A DNA stretch of 64,000 bases. It comes from Thermococcus sp. (GTDB taxonomy: Archaea; Methanobacteriota_B; Thermococci; Thermococcales; Thermococcaceae). Made by a program: the position numbers and the translations under genes. Shown piece by piece: positions 56,680-64,000 of this stretch. Location: NCBI RefSeq assembly GCF_017656495.1, contig NZ_JACDNS010000006.1, positions 62,001 through 126,000 on the forward strand, given 5' to 3'. Positions within the stretch are counted from its first letter, which is position 1, and each line of letters begins with the position of its first letter. The notes under the pieces were generated by a model that saw only the letters and a program-made list of their open reading frames with translations, was not told where the DNA came from and did no database searches.

Positions 56680-56942
56680 CTAAGAAAACATTAATATGGC
56701 ACGAGCTAATAGGACTAAAAGTAAAGGTCAGAAAAAGCTCTCATCCAGAGTTGGTTGGCATTGAAGGGTATGTAATAGATGAGACCAAAAATACGCTCAC
56801 AATCGTCGGGGAGAAAGTTTGGATAATCCCTAAGAACGTTGCTGAGTTTGAGTTTGAAGTTGGCGATAAAAAAATCGTGATTGATGGAAAGGAACTGATT
56901 GGAAGACCCGAGATGAGATTGAAAAAGAGGTGGAAAAAATGA
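56676..56942 (+). CDS. rnp1: RNase P protein component 1 (Rpp29/Pop4)
   Basis: Protein subunit of RNase P, which trims the 5' ends of tRNA. The Sm-like barrel is [49 protein letters not shown] and the ending [13 protein letters not shown]. The start is uncertain. GTG 56676 gives 88 residues and overlaps aIF1 by 4 nt; ATG 56565 would give 125 residues starting [12 protein letters not shown], very like the longer Pyrococcus version I recall, but it needs a 115-nt overlap in another frame and lacks a good ribosome binding site. S17 follows with ATGA overlap. Confidence 0.85.
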   Translation: MTKKTLIWHELIGLKVKVRKSSHPELVGIEGYVIDETKNTLTIVGEKVWIIPKNVAEFEFEVGDKKIVIDGKELIGRPEMRLKKRWKK

Positions 56943-57274
56943 GAGACATTGGGTTGAGAATTCAACCTCCCGCTGAAAAATGTGACGATCCCAAGTGCCC
57001 TTGGCATGGGCACCTTAAGATACACGGTAGGGTATTTGAGGGAATAGTTGTTAGCGACAAGCCAAGAAGAACCGTTACAGTTGAAAGACAGTATTACCAC
57101 TATCTTAGAAAGTACGAAAGATACGAGCTCAGAAGGAGCAAAATACATGCACACAATCCCCCATGCATCAATGCAAAAGTTGGCGATAAAGTTTTGATTG
57201 CTGAGACAAGGCCATTAAGCAAGACAAAGCACTTTGTTGTCGTTGCAGTTTTGCAGAAAGCTGGTGAGAGGTGA
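56939..57274 (+). CDS. rps17p: Ribosomal protein S17 (uS17)
   Basis: A 111-residue archaeal S17 with its OB-fold ([20 protein letters not shown]) and an N-terminal [10 protein letters not shown] segment that resembles a zinc site. ATG 56939 is spaced from GAGGTGG; the GTG at 56930 lies in that site. Confidence 0.97.
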   Translation: MRDIGLRIQPPAEKCDDPKCPWHGHLKIHGRVFEGIVVSDKPRRTVTVERQYYHYLRKYERYELRRSKIHAHNPPCINAKVGDKVLIAETRPLSKTKHFVVVAVLQKAGER

Positions 57275-57279
57275 TTGCG

Positions 57280-57714
57280 ATGGCAAAGAGAGGAAAGAAG
57301 GGTGCTGGTGCAACCAGGGGTGTTTCACCTGTAAGGCCTACAAGGGCTTTGCCTGTTGGTGCTTACCTTAAGGTTGCTGACAACAGTGGTGCAAAGGTAA
57401 TCCAGATCATTGGTGTCGTTGAATACCATGGTGTTAGAAGAAGGCTAGCAAGCGCTGGCGTTGGAGACATGGTAGTTGCGACAGTTAAGAAAGGAAGACC
57501 GGACATGAGACACCAAGTCGTTAGAGCAGTGATTGTTAGGCAGAGAAAAGAATACAGAAGACTGGATGGCATGAGAGTCAAGTTCGAGGACAATGCAGCT
57601 GTCATTACAACAGAAGATGGAGTTCCAAGAGGAACTGAAATCAGAGGTCCAATTGCAAGAGAGGCAGCTGAGAAGTGGGTTAGATTAGGGGGTATTGCGA
57701 GCATAGTATTGTGA
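57280..57714 (+). CDS. rpl14p: Ribosomal protein L14 (uL14)
   Basis: A 144-residue L14 with the archaeal N-terminal extension. [30 protein letters not shown] and [19 protein letters not shown] are family blocks. ATG 57280; upstream in-frame GTG 57271 is the ribosome binding site. Confidence 0.98.
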   Translation: MAKRGKKGAGATRGVSPVRPTRALPVGAYLKVADNSGAKVIQIIGVVEYHGVRRRLASAGVGDMVVATVKKGRPDMRHQVVRAVIVRQRKEYRRLDGMRVKFEDNAAVITTEDGVPRGTEIRGPIAREAAEKWVRLGGIASIVL

Positions 57715-57724
57715 GGTGAGAGAA

Positions 57725-58087
57725 ATGGAGCTTAAGAGTAAGCAACCAAGAAAGCAGAGGAAGTTTTTATATAACGCTCCTCTCCACTTGAGGCACAAGA
57801 TAATGAGTGCTACACTTTCACCAGAGCTTAGACAGAAGTATGGTGTAAGGAACTTACCAATAAGAACTGGTGACAAGGTTAGAATTATGCGCGGAGATTA
57901 CAAGGGCATCGAGGGTAAAGTAGTTGAAGTTGACTTAAAGAGATACAGGATTTATGTTGAAGGAGTTACACTTAAGAAGGTCAACGGAACTGAAGTATTC
58001 TACCCAATACACCCCTCAAACGTCATGATTGTTGAGCTTAATCTTGAGGATGAGAGAAGGAAGAAGATAATTGAGAGGAGGGCTTGA
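57725..58087 (+). CDS. rpl24p: Ribosomal protein L24 (uL24)
   Basis: A 120-residue L24 with a KOW motif ([20 protein letters not shown]). An assembly initiator for the large subunit. ATG 57725 follows GAGGTGAG. The stop is 2 nt before the S4e start codon. Confidence 0.97.
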   Translation: MELKSKQPRKQRKFLYNAPLHLRHKIMSATLSPELRQKYGVRNLPIRTGDKVRIMRGDYKGIEGKVVEVDLKRYRIYVEGVTLKKVNGTEVFYPIHPSNVMIVELNLEDERRKKIIERRA

Positions 58088-58089
58088 AT

Positions 58090-58836
58090 ATGGCAAGAAA
58101 AGGTGCTAAGAGGCATCTAAAGAGACTTGCTGCTCCAACTCAATGGTATATTGAGAGGAAAGCCTATAAGTGGGCTGTGAGACCAAGGCCAGGACCACAT
58201 AACATGAGAACATCAATTCCGCTTCTCTACATCGTTAGAGATTATCTTGGCTATGCAAAGACTGCAAGAGAAGCAAGAAAAATACTCAACGAAGGCAAAA
58301 TCCTTGTAGATGGAAAGGCAAGAAAGGACTACAAGTTCCCAGTTGGAATTATGGATGTTATTTCAATTCCAGAGACTGGTGAACATTACAGAGTTTTACC
58401 AAACAGAATTGGTAAGCTCATCCTTCACCCAATAAGCGAGGAAGAAGCCAAGATAAAACCGCTCAGAATTAACAGAAAGGTCATGGTTAAGGGAGGAAAC
58501 CTCCAGATTGGTTTCCACGATGGAACCAACTACCTTGTAAAGCTCAGCTCACTTACCGATGAAGTCAAAGACCGCTTCAAGACATCGTACACAGTCCTCA
58601 TGAAGATACCGGAGAGAGAAATCGTTGAGATACTTCCGTTTGAAATCGGCGCATACGTCTTCGTTACACAGGGTAAGAACGTTGCAAGAATCGGTAAAAT
58701 GGTAGAGGTCAGACACTTCCCAGCGGGCTGGCCAGATGTCATTACAATTGAAGACCAAGAAGGCGAACTCTTCGACACACTCAAAGAGTATGCCTTCGTT
58801 ATTGGAAAGGACAAGCCAGAGATTTCACTGCCATGA
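58090..58836 (+). CDS. rps4e: Ribosomal protein S4e (eS4)
   Basis: The 248-residue archaeal/eukaryotic S4e. N-terminal [19 protein letters not shown], an S4-like RNA-binding segment ([20 protein letters not shown]) and a C-terminal KOW-type domain. ATG 58090; the TTG at 58084 is in frame but less likely. Confidence 0.97.
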   Translation: MARKGAKRHLKRLAAPTQWYIERKAYKWAVRPRPGPHNMRTSIPLLYIVRDYLGYAKTAREARKILNEGKILVDGKARKDYKFPVGIMDVISIPETGEHYRVLPNRIGKLILHPISEEEAKIKPLRINRKVMVKGGNLQIGFHDGTNYLVKLSSLTDEVKDRFKTSYTVLMKIPEREIVEILPFEIGAYVFVTQGKNVARIGKMVEVRHFPAGWPDVITIEDQEGELFDTLKEYAFVIGKDKPEISLP

Positions 58837-58847
58837 GGTGAATTGAA

Positions 58848-59399
58848 ATGATAGCAAATAGAGAGCAAATTTTAGCTGATTGGGAAGCTCATCCAATGAG
58901 AAGGCCAAGGATAGCCAAGGTTACAATCAACATTGGTGTTGGTGAGAGCGGAGAGAGATTAACAAAAGCAGAGATAATGCTCCAGCAACTTGTCGGGCAG
59001 AAGCCAATTAGGAGAAGGGCAAAGAAGACAAACAGAGACTTTGGAATTAGAAGGGGAGAACCAATAGCTGTAAAAGTTACACTCAGAGGAAAGAAGGCAT
59101 ATGAGATGCTTAAGAGACTTTTGGCAGCAGTCGACAACAAGTTAAAGGCTTCAAACTTTGACGAACATGGAAATGTCTGCTTTGGAATTGATGAGCACAT
59201 AAACATCCCAGGTGTTGAGTACGATCCAGAGATTGGTATCTTCGGTATGGATGTCTGTGTCACACTTGAAAGACCAGGATTTAGAGTTGCAAGAAGGAGA
59301 AGAAAGAGGCATAAGATACCCACAAGGCACAAACTCACAAAAGAAGAGGGTATAGTTTTCATGCAAGAAGAGTTTGGCGTTGAGATTGTGGAGGGATGA
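58848..59399 (+). CDS. rpl5p: Ribosomal protein L5 (uL5)
   Basis: A 183-residue L5 that contacts 5S rRNA and P-site t[39 protein letters not shown] and [20 protein letters not shown] are typical. Follows S4e with GAGGTG. Confidence 0.98.
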   Translation: MIANREQILADWEAHPMRRPRIAKVTINIGVGESGERLTKAEIMLQQLVGQKPIRRRAKKTNRDFGIRRGEPIAVKVTLRGKKAYEMLKRLLAAVDNKLKASNFDEHGNVCFGIDEHINIPGVEYDPEIGIFGMDVCVTLERPGFRVARRRRKRHKIPTRHKLTKEEGIVFMQEEFGVEIVEG

Positions 59400-59402
59400 T
59401 GA

Positions 59403-59573
59403 ATGGCAAAGGCAGACTACAATAGGAGAAAGCCGAGAAAGTTTGGTAAAGGCGCGAGAAGGTGCATTCGTTGCGGACAATACGGGCCAATCATCAGAAT
59501 CCACGGACTTATGTTGTGCAGACACTGCTTTAGAGAGATAGCTCCAAAGTTAGGATTTAGGAAATACGAGTGA
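59403..59573 (+). CDS. rps14p: Ribosomal protein S14 (uS14), zinc-binding
   Basis: A small, 56-residue gene in the gap between L5 and S8. The protein begins [15 protein letters not shown] and carries a zinc ribbon (CIRCGQYG with LCRHC), then [14 protein letters not shown], the standard archaeal S14. It matches the expected place in the spc-type order L5-S14-S8. ATG 59403 has GAGGGATG ahead of it. Confidence 0.97.
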   Translation: MAKADYNRRKPRKFGKGARRCIRCGQYGPIIRIHGLMLCRHCFREIAPKLGFRKYE

Positions 59574-59584
59574 GGTGAGAGAAG

Positions 59585-59977
59585 ATGACTTTACTTGACC
59601 CATTGGCAAATGCCCTATCACATATTACAAACAGTGAGAAGGTTGGGAAGAAGGAGGTTTACATAAAGCCAGCCTCAAAACTTATTGGAGAAGTTTTGAG
59701 GGTTATGCAGGAGAACGGTTACATTGGTGAATTCGAGTTCATTGACGATGGAAGGGCTGGAATTTACAGAGTTCAACTCATAGGTAAGATAAACAAGGCT
59801 GGTGCAATAAAACCAAGATTTCCAGTTAAGGCAAGAGATTATGAGTACTGGGAGAAGAGATTCCTTCCAGCATTCGAGTTTGGAATATTGATAGTTTCAA
59901 CATCCCAGGGTGTAATGACTCACAAGGAAGCAAGAGATAAAGGAATTGGTGGAAGGTTGATAGCTTACGTCTATTGA
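59585..59977 (+). CDS. rps8p: Ribosomal protein S8 (uS8)
   Basis: A 130-residue S8: [20 protein letters not shown] at the start, and [20 protein letters not shown] near the end, the helix-strand block that binds 16S rRNA. Confidence 0.98.
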   Translation: MTLLDPLANALSHITNSEKVGKKEVYIKPASKLIGEVLRVMQENGYIGEFEFIDDGRAGIYRVQLIGKINKAGAIKPRFPVKARDYEYWEKRFLPAFEFGILIVSTSQGVMTHKEARDKGIGGRLIAYVY

Positions 59978-59987
59978 GGTGAGAGAG

Positions 59988-60542
59988 ATGCCAATTGACG
60001 CGTGGGTAAGAGAAGAAGTTGAAATTCCAGAGGGAGTTGAAGTCACTGTTGAAAATAACGTTGTCAAAGTAAAAGGTCCAAAGGGAGAGCTCGAGAGAGA
60101 GCTGAAGTATCCAGGAGTCAAGATATTCACAGAAGACGGTAAGGTTGTGATTTACAAGGACTTTCCAAGGAGAAAGGACATAGCAATTGCAAGAACCTTC
60201 AAGGCACACATAAACAACATGATTAAGGGTGTAACTGAAGGATTCACATACAAGCTTAAGGTTGTTTACAGCCACTTCCCAGTCACTGTTAAGGTTCAAG
60301 GGGACAAAGTTATCATTGAGAACTTCCTCGGTGAAAAAGCTCCAAGAATTGCTCAGATCTTGCCGGGAGTGAAAGTCAAGGTCATGGGACAGGAAATCAT
60401 TGTTGAAGGAATTGACAAAGAAAAAGTTGGACAAACAGCTGCAAACATTGAGCAGGCAACGAGAATCACAAAGTGGGATAGAAGAGTGTTTCAAGATGGA
60501 ATTTACATTGTTGAGAAGGCTGGCAAGCCTATAAAGTTCTGA
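59988..60542 (+). CDS. rpl6p: Ribosomal protein L6 (uL6)
   Basis: A 184-residue L6 made of two repeated alpha/beta modules ([14 protein letters not shown] in the first, [20 protein letters not shown] in the second). ATG 59988 follows GAGGTG; the upstream GTG 59979 is inside that site. Confidence 0.98.
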   Translation: MPIDAWVREEVEIPEGVEVTVENNVVKVKGPKGELERELKYPGVKIFTEDGKVVIYKDFPRRKDIAIARTFKAHINNMIKGVTEGFTYKLKVVYSHFPVTVKVQGDKVIIENFLGEKAPRIAQILPGVKVKVMGQEIIVEGIDKEKVGQTAANIEQATRITKWDRRVFQDGIYIVEKAGKPIKF

Positions 60543-60552
60543 GGTGTGAGAA

Positions 60553-60933
60553 ATGAATGAGAAAGCGAGACTCTTAAGAATTAGGGCAAAGCTCAAGAGG
60601 AAAAAGCCAAAATTCCTCAGGCAAGAATGGTGGCGCTTTCCAAAGTTCAAGAATGATCCAAAGTGGAGAAGGCCAAAAGGAATTGACAGCAAGATGAGGC
60701 TCAAGAAGAAGGGTAAGCCAAGGTCACCAAGCATTGGATGGAGCTCACCTAAACTCGTTAGAGGTCTGCACCCAAGCGGATACGAGGAAGTGTTGGTCCA
60801 CAATGTCAAAGAGCTTGAAACTCTTGACCCAGCAAGACAGGCAGCAAGAATTGCAAGAACTGTCGGAAAGAAGAAGAGAATTATGATAATTGAGAGAGCT
60901 AAAGAGTTAGGTATTAAAGTGCTTAACGGGTGA
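60553..60933 (+). CDS. rpl32e: Ribosomal protein L32e (eL32)
   Basis: A 126-residue archaeal/eukaryotic large-subunit protein: [19 protein letters not shown], then [20 protein letters not shown] and [17 protein letters not shown]. Its place after L6 is the archaeal arrangement. Confidence 0.97.
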   Translation: MNEKARLLRIRAKLKRKKPKFLRQEWWRFPKFKNDPKWRRPKGIDSKMRLKKKGKPRSPSIGWSSPKLVRGLHPSGYEEVLVHNVKELETLDPARQAARIARTVGKKKRIMIIERAKELGIKVLNG

Positions 60934-60938
60934 GGATC

Positions 60939-61382
60939 ATGAAGATGCAGAGAAGAATTGCTGCCGAGATTTTAAAATGCGGCGAGAACAGAATTTGGAT
61001 TGATCCTGAGAGAATTGAAGATGTCAAATCTGCAATCACAAGAGAAGATATTAAGCGTTTGATAAAAGAGGGGGTCATTAAAAAGAAGCCAATCAAGGGG
61101 CAGAGCACTTACAGAGCTAAGATAAGGCACGAGCAGAGGAAGAAGGGAAGACACAGGGGACCAGGAAGCAGAAAGGGTAAAAAGACAGCAAGAATGGGCA
61201 AGAAGGAGAGATGGATTATGACCATCAGGGCATTGAGAAGGGAGCTCAGAAAGCTCAAGGCAGAGAAGAAGATAGATGTTCACACCTACAGGAGATTGTA
61301 CATAAGAGCAAAAGGTGGACAGTTCAAGAACAAGCACCAGCTCTACCTGTTCCTTGAGGAGAAGGGAATATTGAAGAGGTGA
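60939..61382 (+). CDS. rpl19e: Ribosomal protein L19e (eL19)
   Basis: A ~147-residue, mostly helical and basic protein: [20 protein letters not shown], then [21 protein letters not shown] 60939 is spaced from GGGTGAGG; the GTG at 60930 overlaps the L32e stop. Confidence 0.97.
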   Translation: MKMQRRIAAEILKCGENRIWIDPERIEDVKSAITREDIKRLIKEGVIKKKPIKGQSTYRAKIRHEQRKKGRHRGPGSRKGKKTARMGKKERWIMTIRALRRELRKLKAEKKIDVHTYRRLYIRAKGGQFKNKHQLYLFLEEKGILKR

Positions 61383-61387
61383 TATAA

Positions 61388-61993
61388 ATGGCACACGGAC
61401 CAAGATATAGGGTTCCATTCAGAAGGAGGAGAGAAGGTAAGACTAACTATCACAAGCGCTTAGCCTTACTCAAGTCAGGCAAGCCAAGGTTAGTTGTTAG
61501 AAAGACTTTAAACCATCACATTGCCCAAATCATTGTTTACGATCCAAAAGGTGACAGAACTTTAGTTTCAGCTCACACAAGGGAATTAATGAGGGACTTT
61601 GGCTGGAAGGGACACGGAGGAAACACGCCAAGTGCATACCTCTTAGGTCTGCTCATCGGTTACAAGGCGTTGCAGAAAGGCATAGAGGAAGCCATCCTTG
61701 ATATAGGCTTGCACCCACCAACAAGAGGTTCAAGCATCTTTGCAGTCCTTAAAGGTGCAGTTGATGCTGGTTTAAACGTTCCACACAGTGAGGAGATTTA
61801 CCCAGATGAGTATAGAATCAGAGGAGAACACATAGCCGAATATGCCAAAATGCTCAAAGAGGAAGACGAGGAGAGATATAGAAGACAGTTTGGCGGTTAC
61901 CTTGTTAAGGGCCTCGATCCTGAAAAGCTTCCAGAGCACTTTGATGAAGTCAAAGCGAGAATAATTGAAAAGTTTGAGGGGGCGAGAGAATGA
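61388..61993 (+). CDS. rpl18p: Ribosomal protein L18 (uL18)
   Basis: A 201-residue 5S rRNA-binding protein, longer than bacterial L18: [20 protein letters not shown], then [19 protein letters not shown] and [20 protein letters not shown]. The stop overlaps S5 (ATGA). Confidence 0.97.
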   Translation: MAHGPRYRVPFRRRREGKTNYHKRLALLKSGKPRLVVRKTLNHHIAQIIVYDPKGDRTLVSAHTRELMRDFGWKGHGGNTPSAYLLGLLIGYKALQKGIEEAILDIGLHPPTRGSSIFAVLKGAVDAGLNVPHSEEIYPDEYRIRGEHIAEYAKMLKEEDEERYRRQFGGYLVKGLDPEKLPEHFDEVKARIIEKFEGARE

Positions 61994-62697
61994 GCCAAGA
62001 CTGGAGGGAATACGCTCAAAGAGTATTAGAGGAATGGCAGCCCAAAACTAAATTGGGTATGCTCGTTAAGGAAGGACAAATTACCGACATTCACGAGATC
62101 TTCAGAAAGGGTTACCAGATTAAGGAGCCAGAGATTGTTGACGTTTTATTGCCAGAAGTCAATGCAAGAGAAAACCAGCAAATTCTTGACATTGCTCTGA
62201 CAGTTAGAATGACCGACAGCGGTAGAAGAGTAAGATTCAGGGTCTTGGCGGCAGTTGGTAACAGAGATGGCTATGTTGGATTGGGCATTGGTCACGGAAA
62301 GGAAGTTGGTATCGCAATTAGAAAAGCAATAAACTATGCCAAGATGAACATCATCGAAATTAAGAGAGGCTGTGGTTCATGGGAGTGCAGATGTAGAAGA
62401 CCCCACTCAGTTCCATTCACCGTTGAAGGAAAAGAGGGAAGCGTCAGAGTCAAGCTTATACCAGGGCCAAGAGGTCTTGGACTTGTCATTGGTGATGTTG
62501 GCAAAAAGATACTAACCTTAGCAGGAGTTAAAGACGTATGGTCACAGAGCTTTGGTGAAACAAGAACAACAGTTAACTTCGCAAAGGCAGTGTTTGATGC
62601 ACTCTACAACACCAACAAGGTTGCCATTAAGCCCGACATGATCGAGAAGTACGGCATCGTTGTTGGTAGAGAGATGCCACAGAGCTTTGAACTGTGA
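61990..62697 (+). CDS. rps5p: Ribosomal protein S5 (uS5)
   Basis: A 235-residue S5 with its double-stranded-RNA-binding-type N-domain ([34 protein letters not shown]) and the C-domain ([17 protein letters not shown]). A CGSWECRC cluster is part of the archaeal version. Confidence 0.98.
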   Translation: MSQDWREYAQRVLEEWQPKTKLGMLVKEGQITDIHEIFRKGYQIKEPEIVDVLLPEVNARENQQILDIALTVRMTDSGRRVRFRVLAAVGNRDGYVGLGIGHGKEVGIAIRKAINYAKMNIIEIKRGCGSWECRCRRPHSVPFTVEGKEGSVRVKLIPGPRGLGLVIGDVGKKILTLAGVKDVWSQSFGETRTTVNFAKAVFDALYNTNKVAIKPDMIEKYGIVVGREMPQSFEL

Positions 62698-62708
62698 GGT
62701 GAGCAAAG

Positions 62709-63176
62709 ATGGCAAAAATAGCAATAATTAGGGTTAGAGGAAGGGTTGGAGTTAAGAGGCCAGTGAAGGATACACTCGCAATGCTCAGACTCCACAAGGT
62801 CAACCATCTCGTTATAGTTGACGATACACCAAGCTACAAGGGAATGATTCAGAAGGCAAAGGACTACATTACATGGGGCGAAATTAACGCGGAAACACTT
62901 GCAAAGCTCATAAGAAAGAGGGGCAGATTAATCGGGAACAAGAAGGTTACAGATGAATACGTTCAGGAGAAGCTTGGAATGACAATTGAAGAGTTTGCCG
63001 AAAAAGTCATTAACGGAGAAATGAAGCTCAGCGACTTACCAAACCTCAAGCCAGTCTTTAGGCTCCACCCACCAAGGGGTGGCTTCAAGGGAAGCAAGAA
63101 GAGAACATTCAAAGAGGGCGGAGCTTTAGGTTATAGAGGCGAGAAGATTAACGAGCTTATAGAGAGAATGCTGTGA
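62709..63176 (+). CDS. rpl30p: Ribosomal protein L30 (uL30)
   Basis: A 155-residue archaeal L30, with the core [20 protein letters not shown] and a longer C-terminal part ([18 protein letters not shown]). Follows S5 with GAGGTGAG. Confidence 0.98.
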   Translation: MAKIAIIRVRGRVGVKRPVKDTLAMLRLHKVNHLVIVDDTPSYKGMIQKAKDYITWGEINAETLAKLIRKRGRLIGNKKVTDEYVQEKLGMTIEEFAEKVINGEMKLSDLPNLKPVFRLHPPRGGFKGSKKRTFKEGGALGYRGEKINELIERML

Positions 63177-63186
63177 GGTGCTTGCG

Positions 63187-63630
63187 ATGATTAGGAGAAG
63201 AAAGAAAGTGAGAAAGCTTCGTGGTTCCCACACTCATGGCTGGGGATGCAAGAAGAAGCACAGAGGTGGAGGTCACAAGGGCGGTAGAGGAATGGCTGGA
63301 ACTGGAAAGAGGAAGAAGACAAAGTGGACTTGGGTAATCAAATATATGCCCGACCACCTCGGTAAGAGAGGATTCAGTAGACCAAAGGCTGTTCAGAGGG
63401 AGGTTATAGCGGTCAACTTGAAGTTTATTGATGAGCACTTAGATGAGCTCATGCAAATGGGAATTGCATATGAAGAGAACGGAAAAATCATCGTTGACAC
63501 AACACAGTTCGCTGACAAGGTTTTGGGAACTGGAAAGCTCACAAAGCCTTTGGTCATCAAGGCCTATGCCTTCTCCCCCAAGGCTCAAGAAAAGATTGAA
63601 GAAGCAGGGGGAGAGGCAATCCTCGCTTAA
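63187..63630 (+). CDS. rpl15p: Ribosomal protein L15 (uL15)
   Basis: A 147-residue L15: basic, glycine-rich N-terminus ([20 protein letters not shown]), then GKRGFSRP, and a globular end ([19 protein letters not shown]). ATG 63187 follows GAGGTG. A T-rich stretch (TCTTTTTATTTT) after the stop may lower read-through into secY. Confidence 0.97.
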   Translation: MIRRRKKVRKLRGSHTHGWGCKKKHRGGGHKGGRGMAGTGKRKKTKWTWVIKYMPDHLGKRGFSRPKAVQREVIAVNLKFIDEHLDELMQMGIAYEENGKIIVDTTQFADKVLGTGKLTKPLVIKAYAFSPKAQEKIEEAGGEAILA

Positions 63631-63663
63631 TCTTTTTATTTTAAATTTTGGTAGGTGTTAATC

Positions 63664-64000
63664 ATGGGCGCAAGGGATATAGTTTACGCGTTAGAGAGAT
63701 GGTTTCCAGAAATTGAAAGACCAAAAAGACATGTTCCTTTAAAGGAAAAGTTTGCTTGGACTGGAATTGTATTGTTGTTGTACTTCATCTTGGCAGAGAT
63801 TCCTTTGTTTGGTTTGCCTCCAACTGTGCAGGACTATTTTGAAACTTTGAGAGTTGTTTTGGCTGGTAAGAGTGGAAGCATCCTTACCCTGGGTATTGGT
63901 CCTATAGTCACTGCTGGAATTATCATGCAACTCTTAGTTGGTTCTGAAATTATCAAGCTTGATTTATCAAACCCTGAGGATAGGAGGTTTTATCAAGCAA
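63664..64000 (+). CDS. secY: Protein translocase subunit SecY (5' part only)
   Basis: The first ~112 residues of the translocon channel subunit; the rest lies beyond the window. It starts [20 protein letters not shown], then the first span ([14 protein letters not shown]), the plug helix region after PLFG, and the second span with [16 protein letters not shown]. It follows L15 as in most archaeal spc-type clusters. ATG 63664 has GGTAGGTG ahead. Confidence 0.95.
   Translation, partial: MGARDIVYALERWFPEIERPKRHVPLKEKFAWTGIVLLLYFILAEIPLFGLPPTVQDYFETLRVVLAGKSGSILTLGIGPIVTAGIIMQLLVGSEIIKLDLSNPEDRRFYQA

Noticed and set aside
59826-60809. A 327-codon open frame on the minus strand
   Set aside because: It lies antisense to S8, L6 and L32e, whose coding is certain; the translation has no family features and reflects the codon bias of the opposite strand.

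Overview
This window comes from a hyperthermophilic euryarchaeon of the order Thermococcales, most likely Thermococcus or a close relative. The evidence is gene content and order: an Nfn (ferredoxin:NADP oxidoreductase) pair diverging from a four-gene sulfhydrogenase operon with a perfect SurR-type site between them, three DUF257 proteins (a family known mainly from Pyrococcus and Thermococcus), GINS23 next to an intein-bearing MCM, archaeal S10/spc-type ribosomal gene order, TATA/BRE promoters, and GGTG/GAGGTG ribosome binding sites. Coding is dense. Many neighbouring genes overlap by 1-14 nt, and many convergent pairs share their last bases. No rRNA, tRNA, CRISPR array or intact insertion sequence was seen.

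Layout. 1-7.0 kb holds a permease 3' end, a cbiMNQO-type Ni/Co importer operon (minus strand) with a possible operator, and a plus-strand run of a membrane protein, a CLC channel with CBS domains and an NhaP antiporter. 7-13.2 kb holds an agmatinase-family ureohydrolase beside aIF5A (spermidine supply for hypusine), an NSS-like transporter, Nep1, a saccharopine-dehydrogenase-like enzyme, a degenerate phosphoesterase and an unknown protein. 13.1-19 kb holds two tandem DUF257 genes, an RNA m5C methyltransferase, ornithine carbamoyltransferase, an archaeosortase-like membrane protease followed by a secreted three-repeat protein with a sortase-type C-terminus, and ThyX. 19-29 kb holds metabolic and housekeeping genes: HIT, ApgM, L10e, an MFS transporter, a class V aminotransferase, a P-loop ATPase, archaeal asparagine synthetase, a nitroreductase and NfnLS. 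29-34 kb is sulfhydrogenase shyBGDA, a third DUF257 gene and a small EF-Tu-domain-2-like protein. 34-43 kb holds a TatD hydrolase, VapBC, RtcA, a degenerate AAA+-like protein, a phosphodiesterase, GINS23, MCM with an intein in its Walker A motif, and aIF2-beta.

43-50.5 kb holds a sodium-pumping methylmalonyl-CoA decarboxylase operon (mmdA, mmdD, mmdC, mmdB), a four-CBS protein, homoserine dehydrogenase, a DUF365 protein, a ZPR1-type zinc finger protein and SepF. 50.5-51.06 kb is the only long non-coding stretch. It contains several short perfect palindromes and a frameshifted gene remnant. From 51.07 kb to the end runs a ribosomal protein superoperon (SPOUT methyltransferase, L3 to L15, then the start of secY), which also carries aIF1 and the RNase P protein Rpp29.

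The most interesting observations are the archaeosortase with its adjacent repeat protein; the palindrome cluster and gene remnant upstream of the ribosomal operon, one palindrome of which recurs 50 kb away; abrupt switches of codon flavour inside nfnL and inside the biotin carrier gene (at the biotinylation motif itself); and two proteins that look like catalytically dead relatives of enzymes (a calcineurin-like phosphoesterase and an AAA+ ATPase). All family assignments come from reading motifs by eye. No database search was possible.
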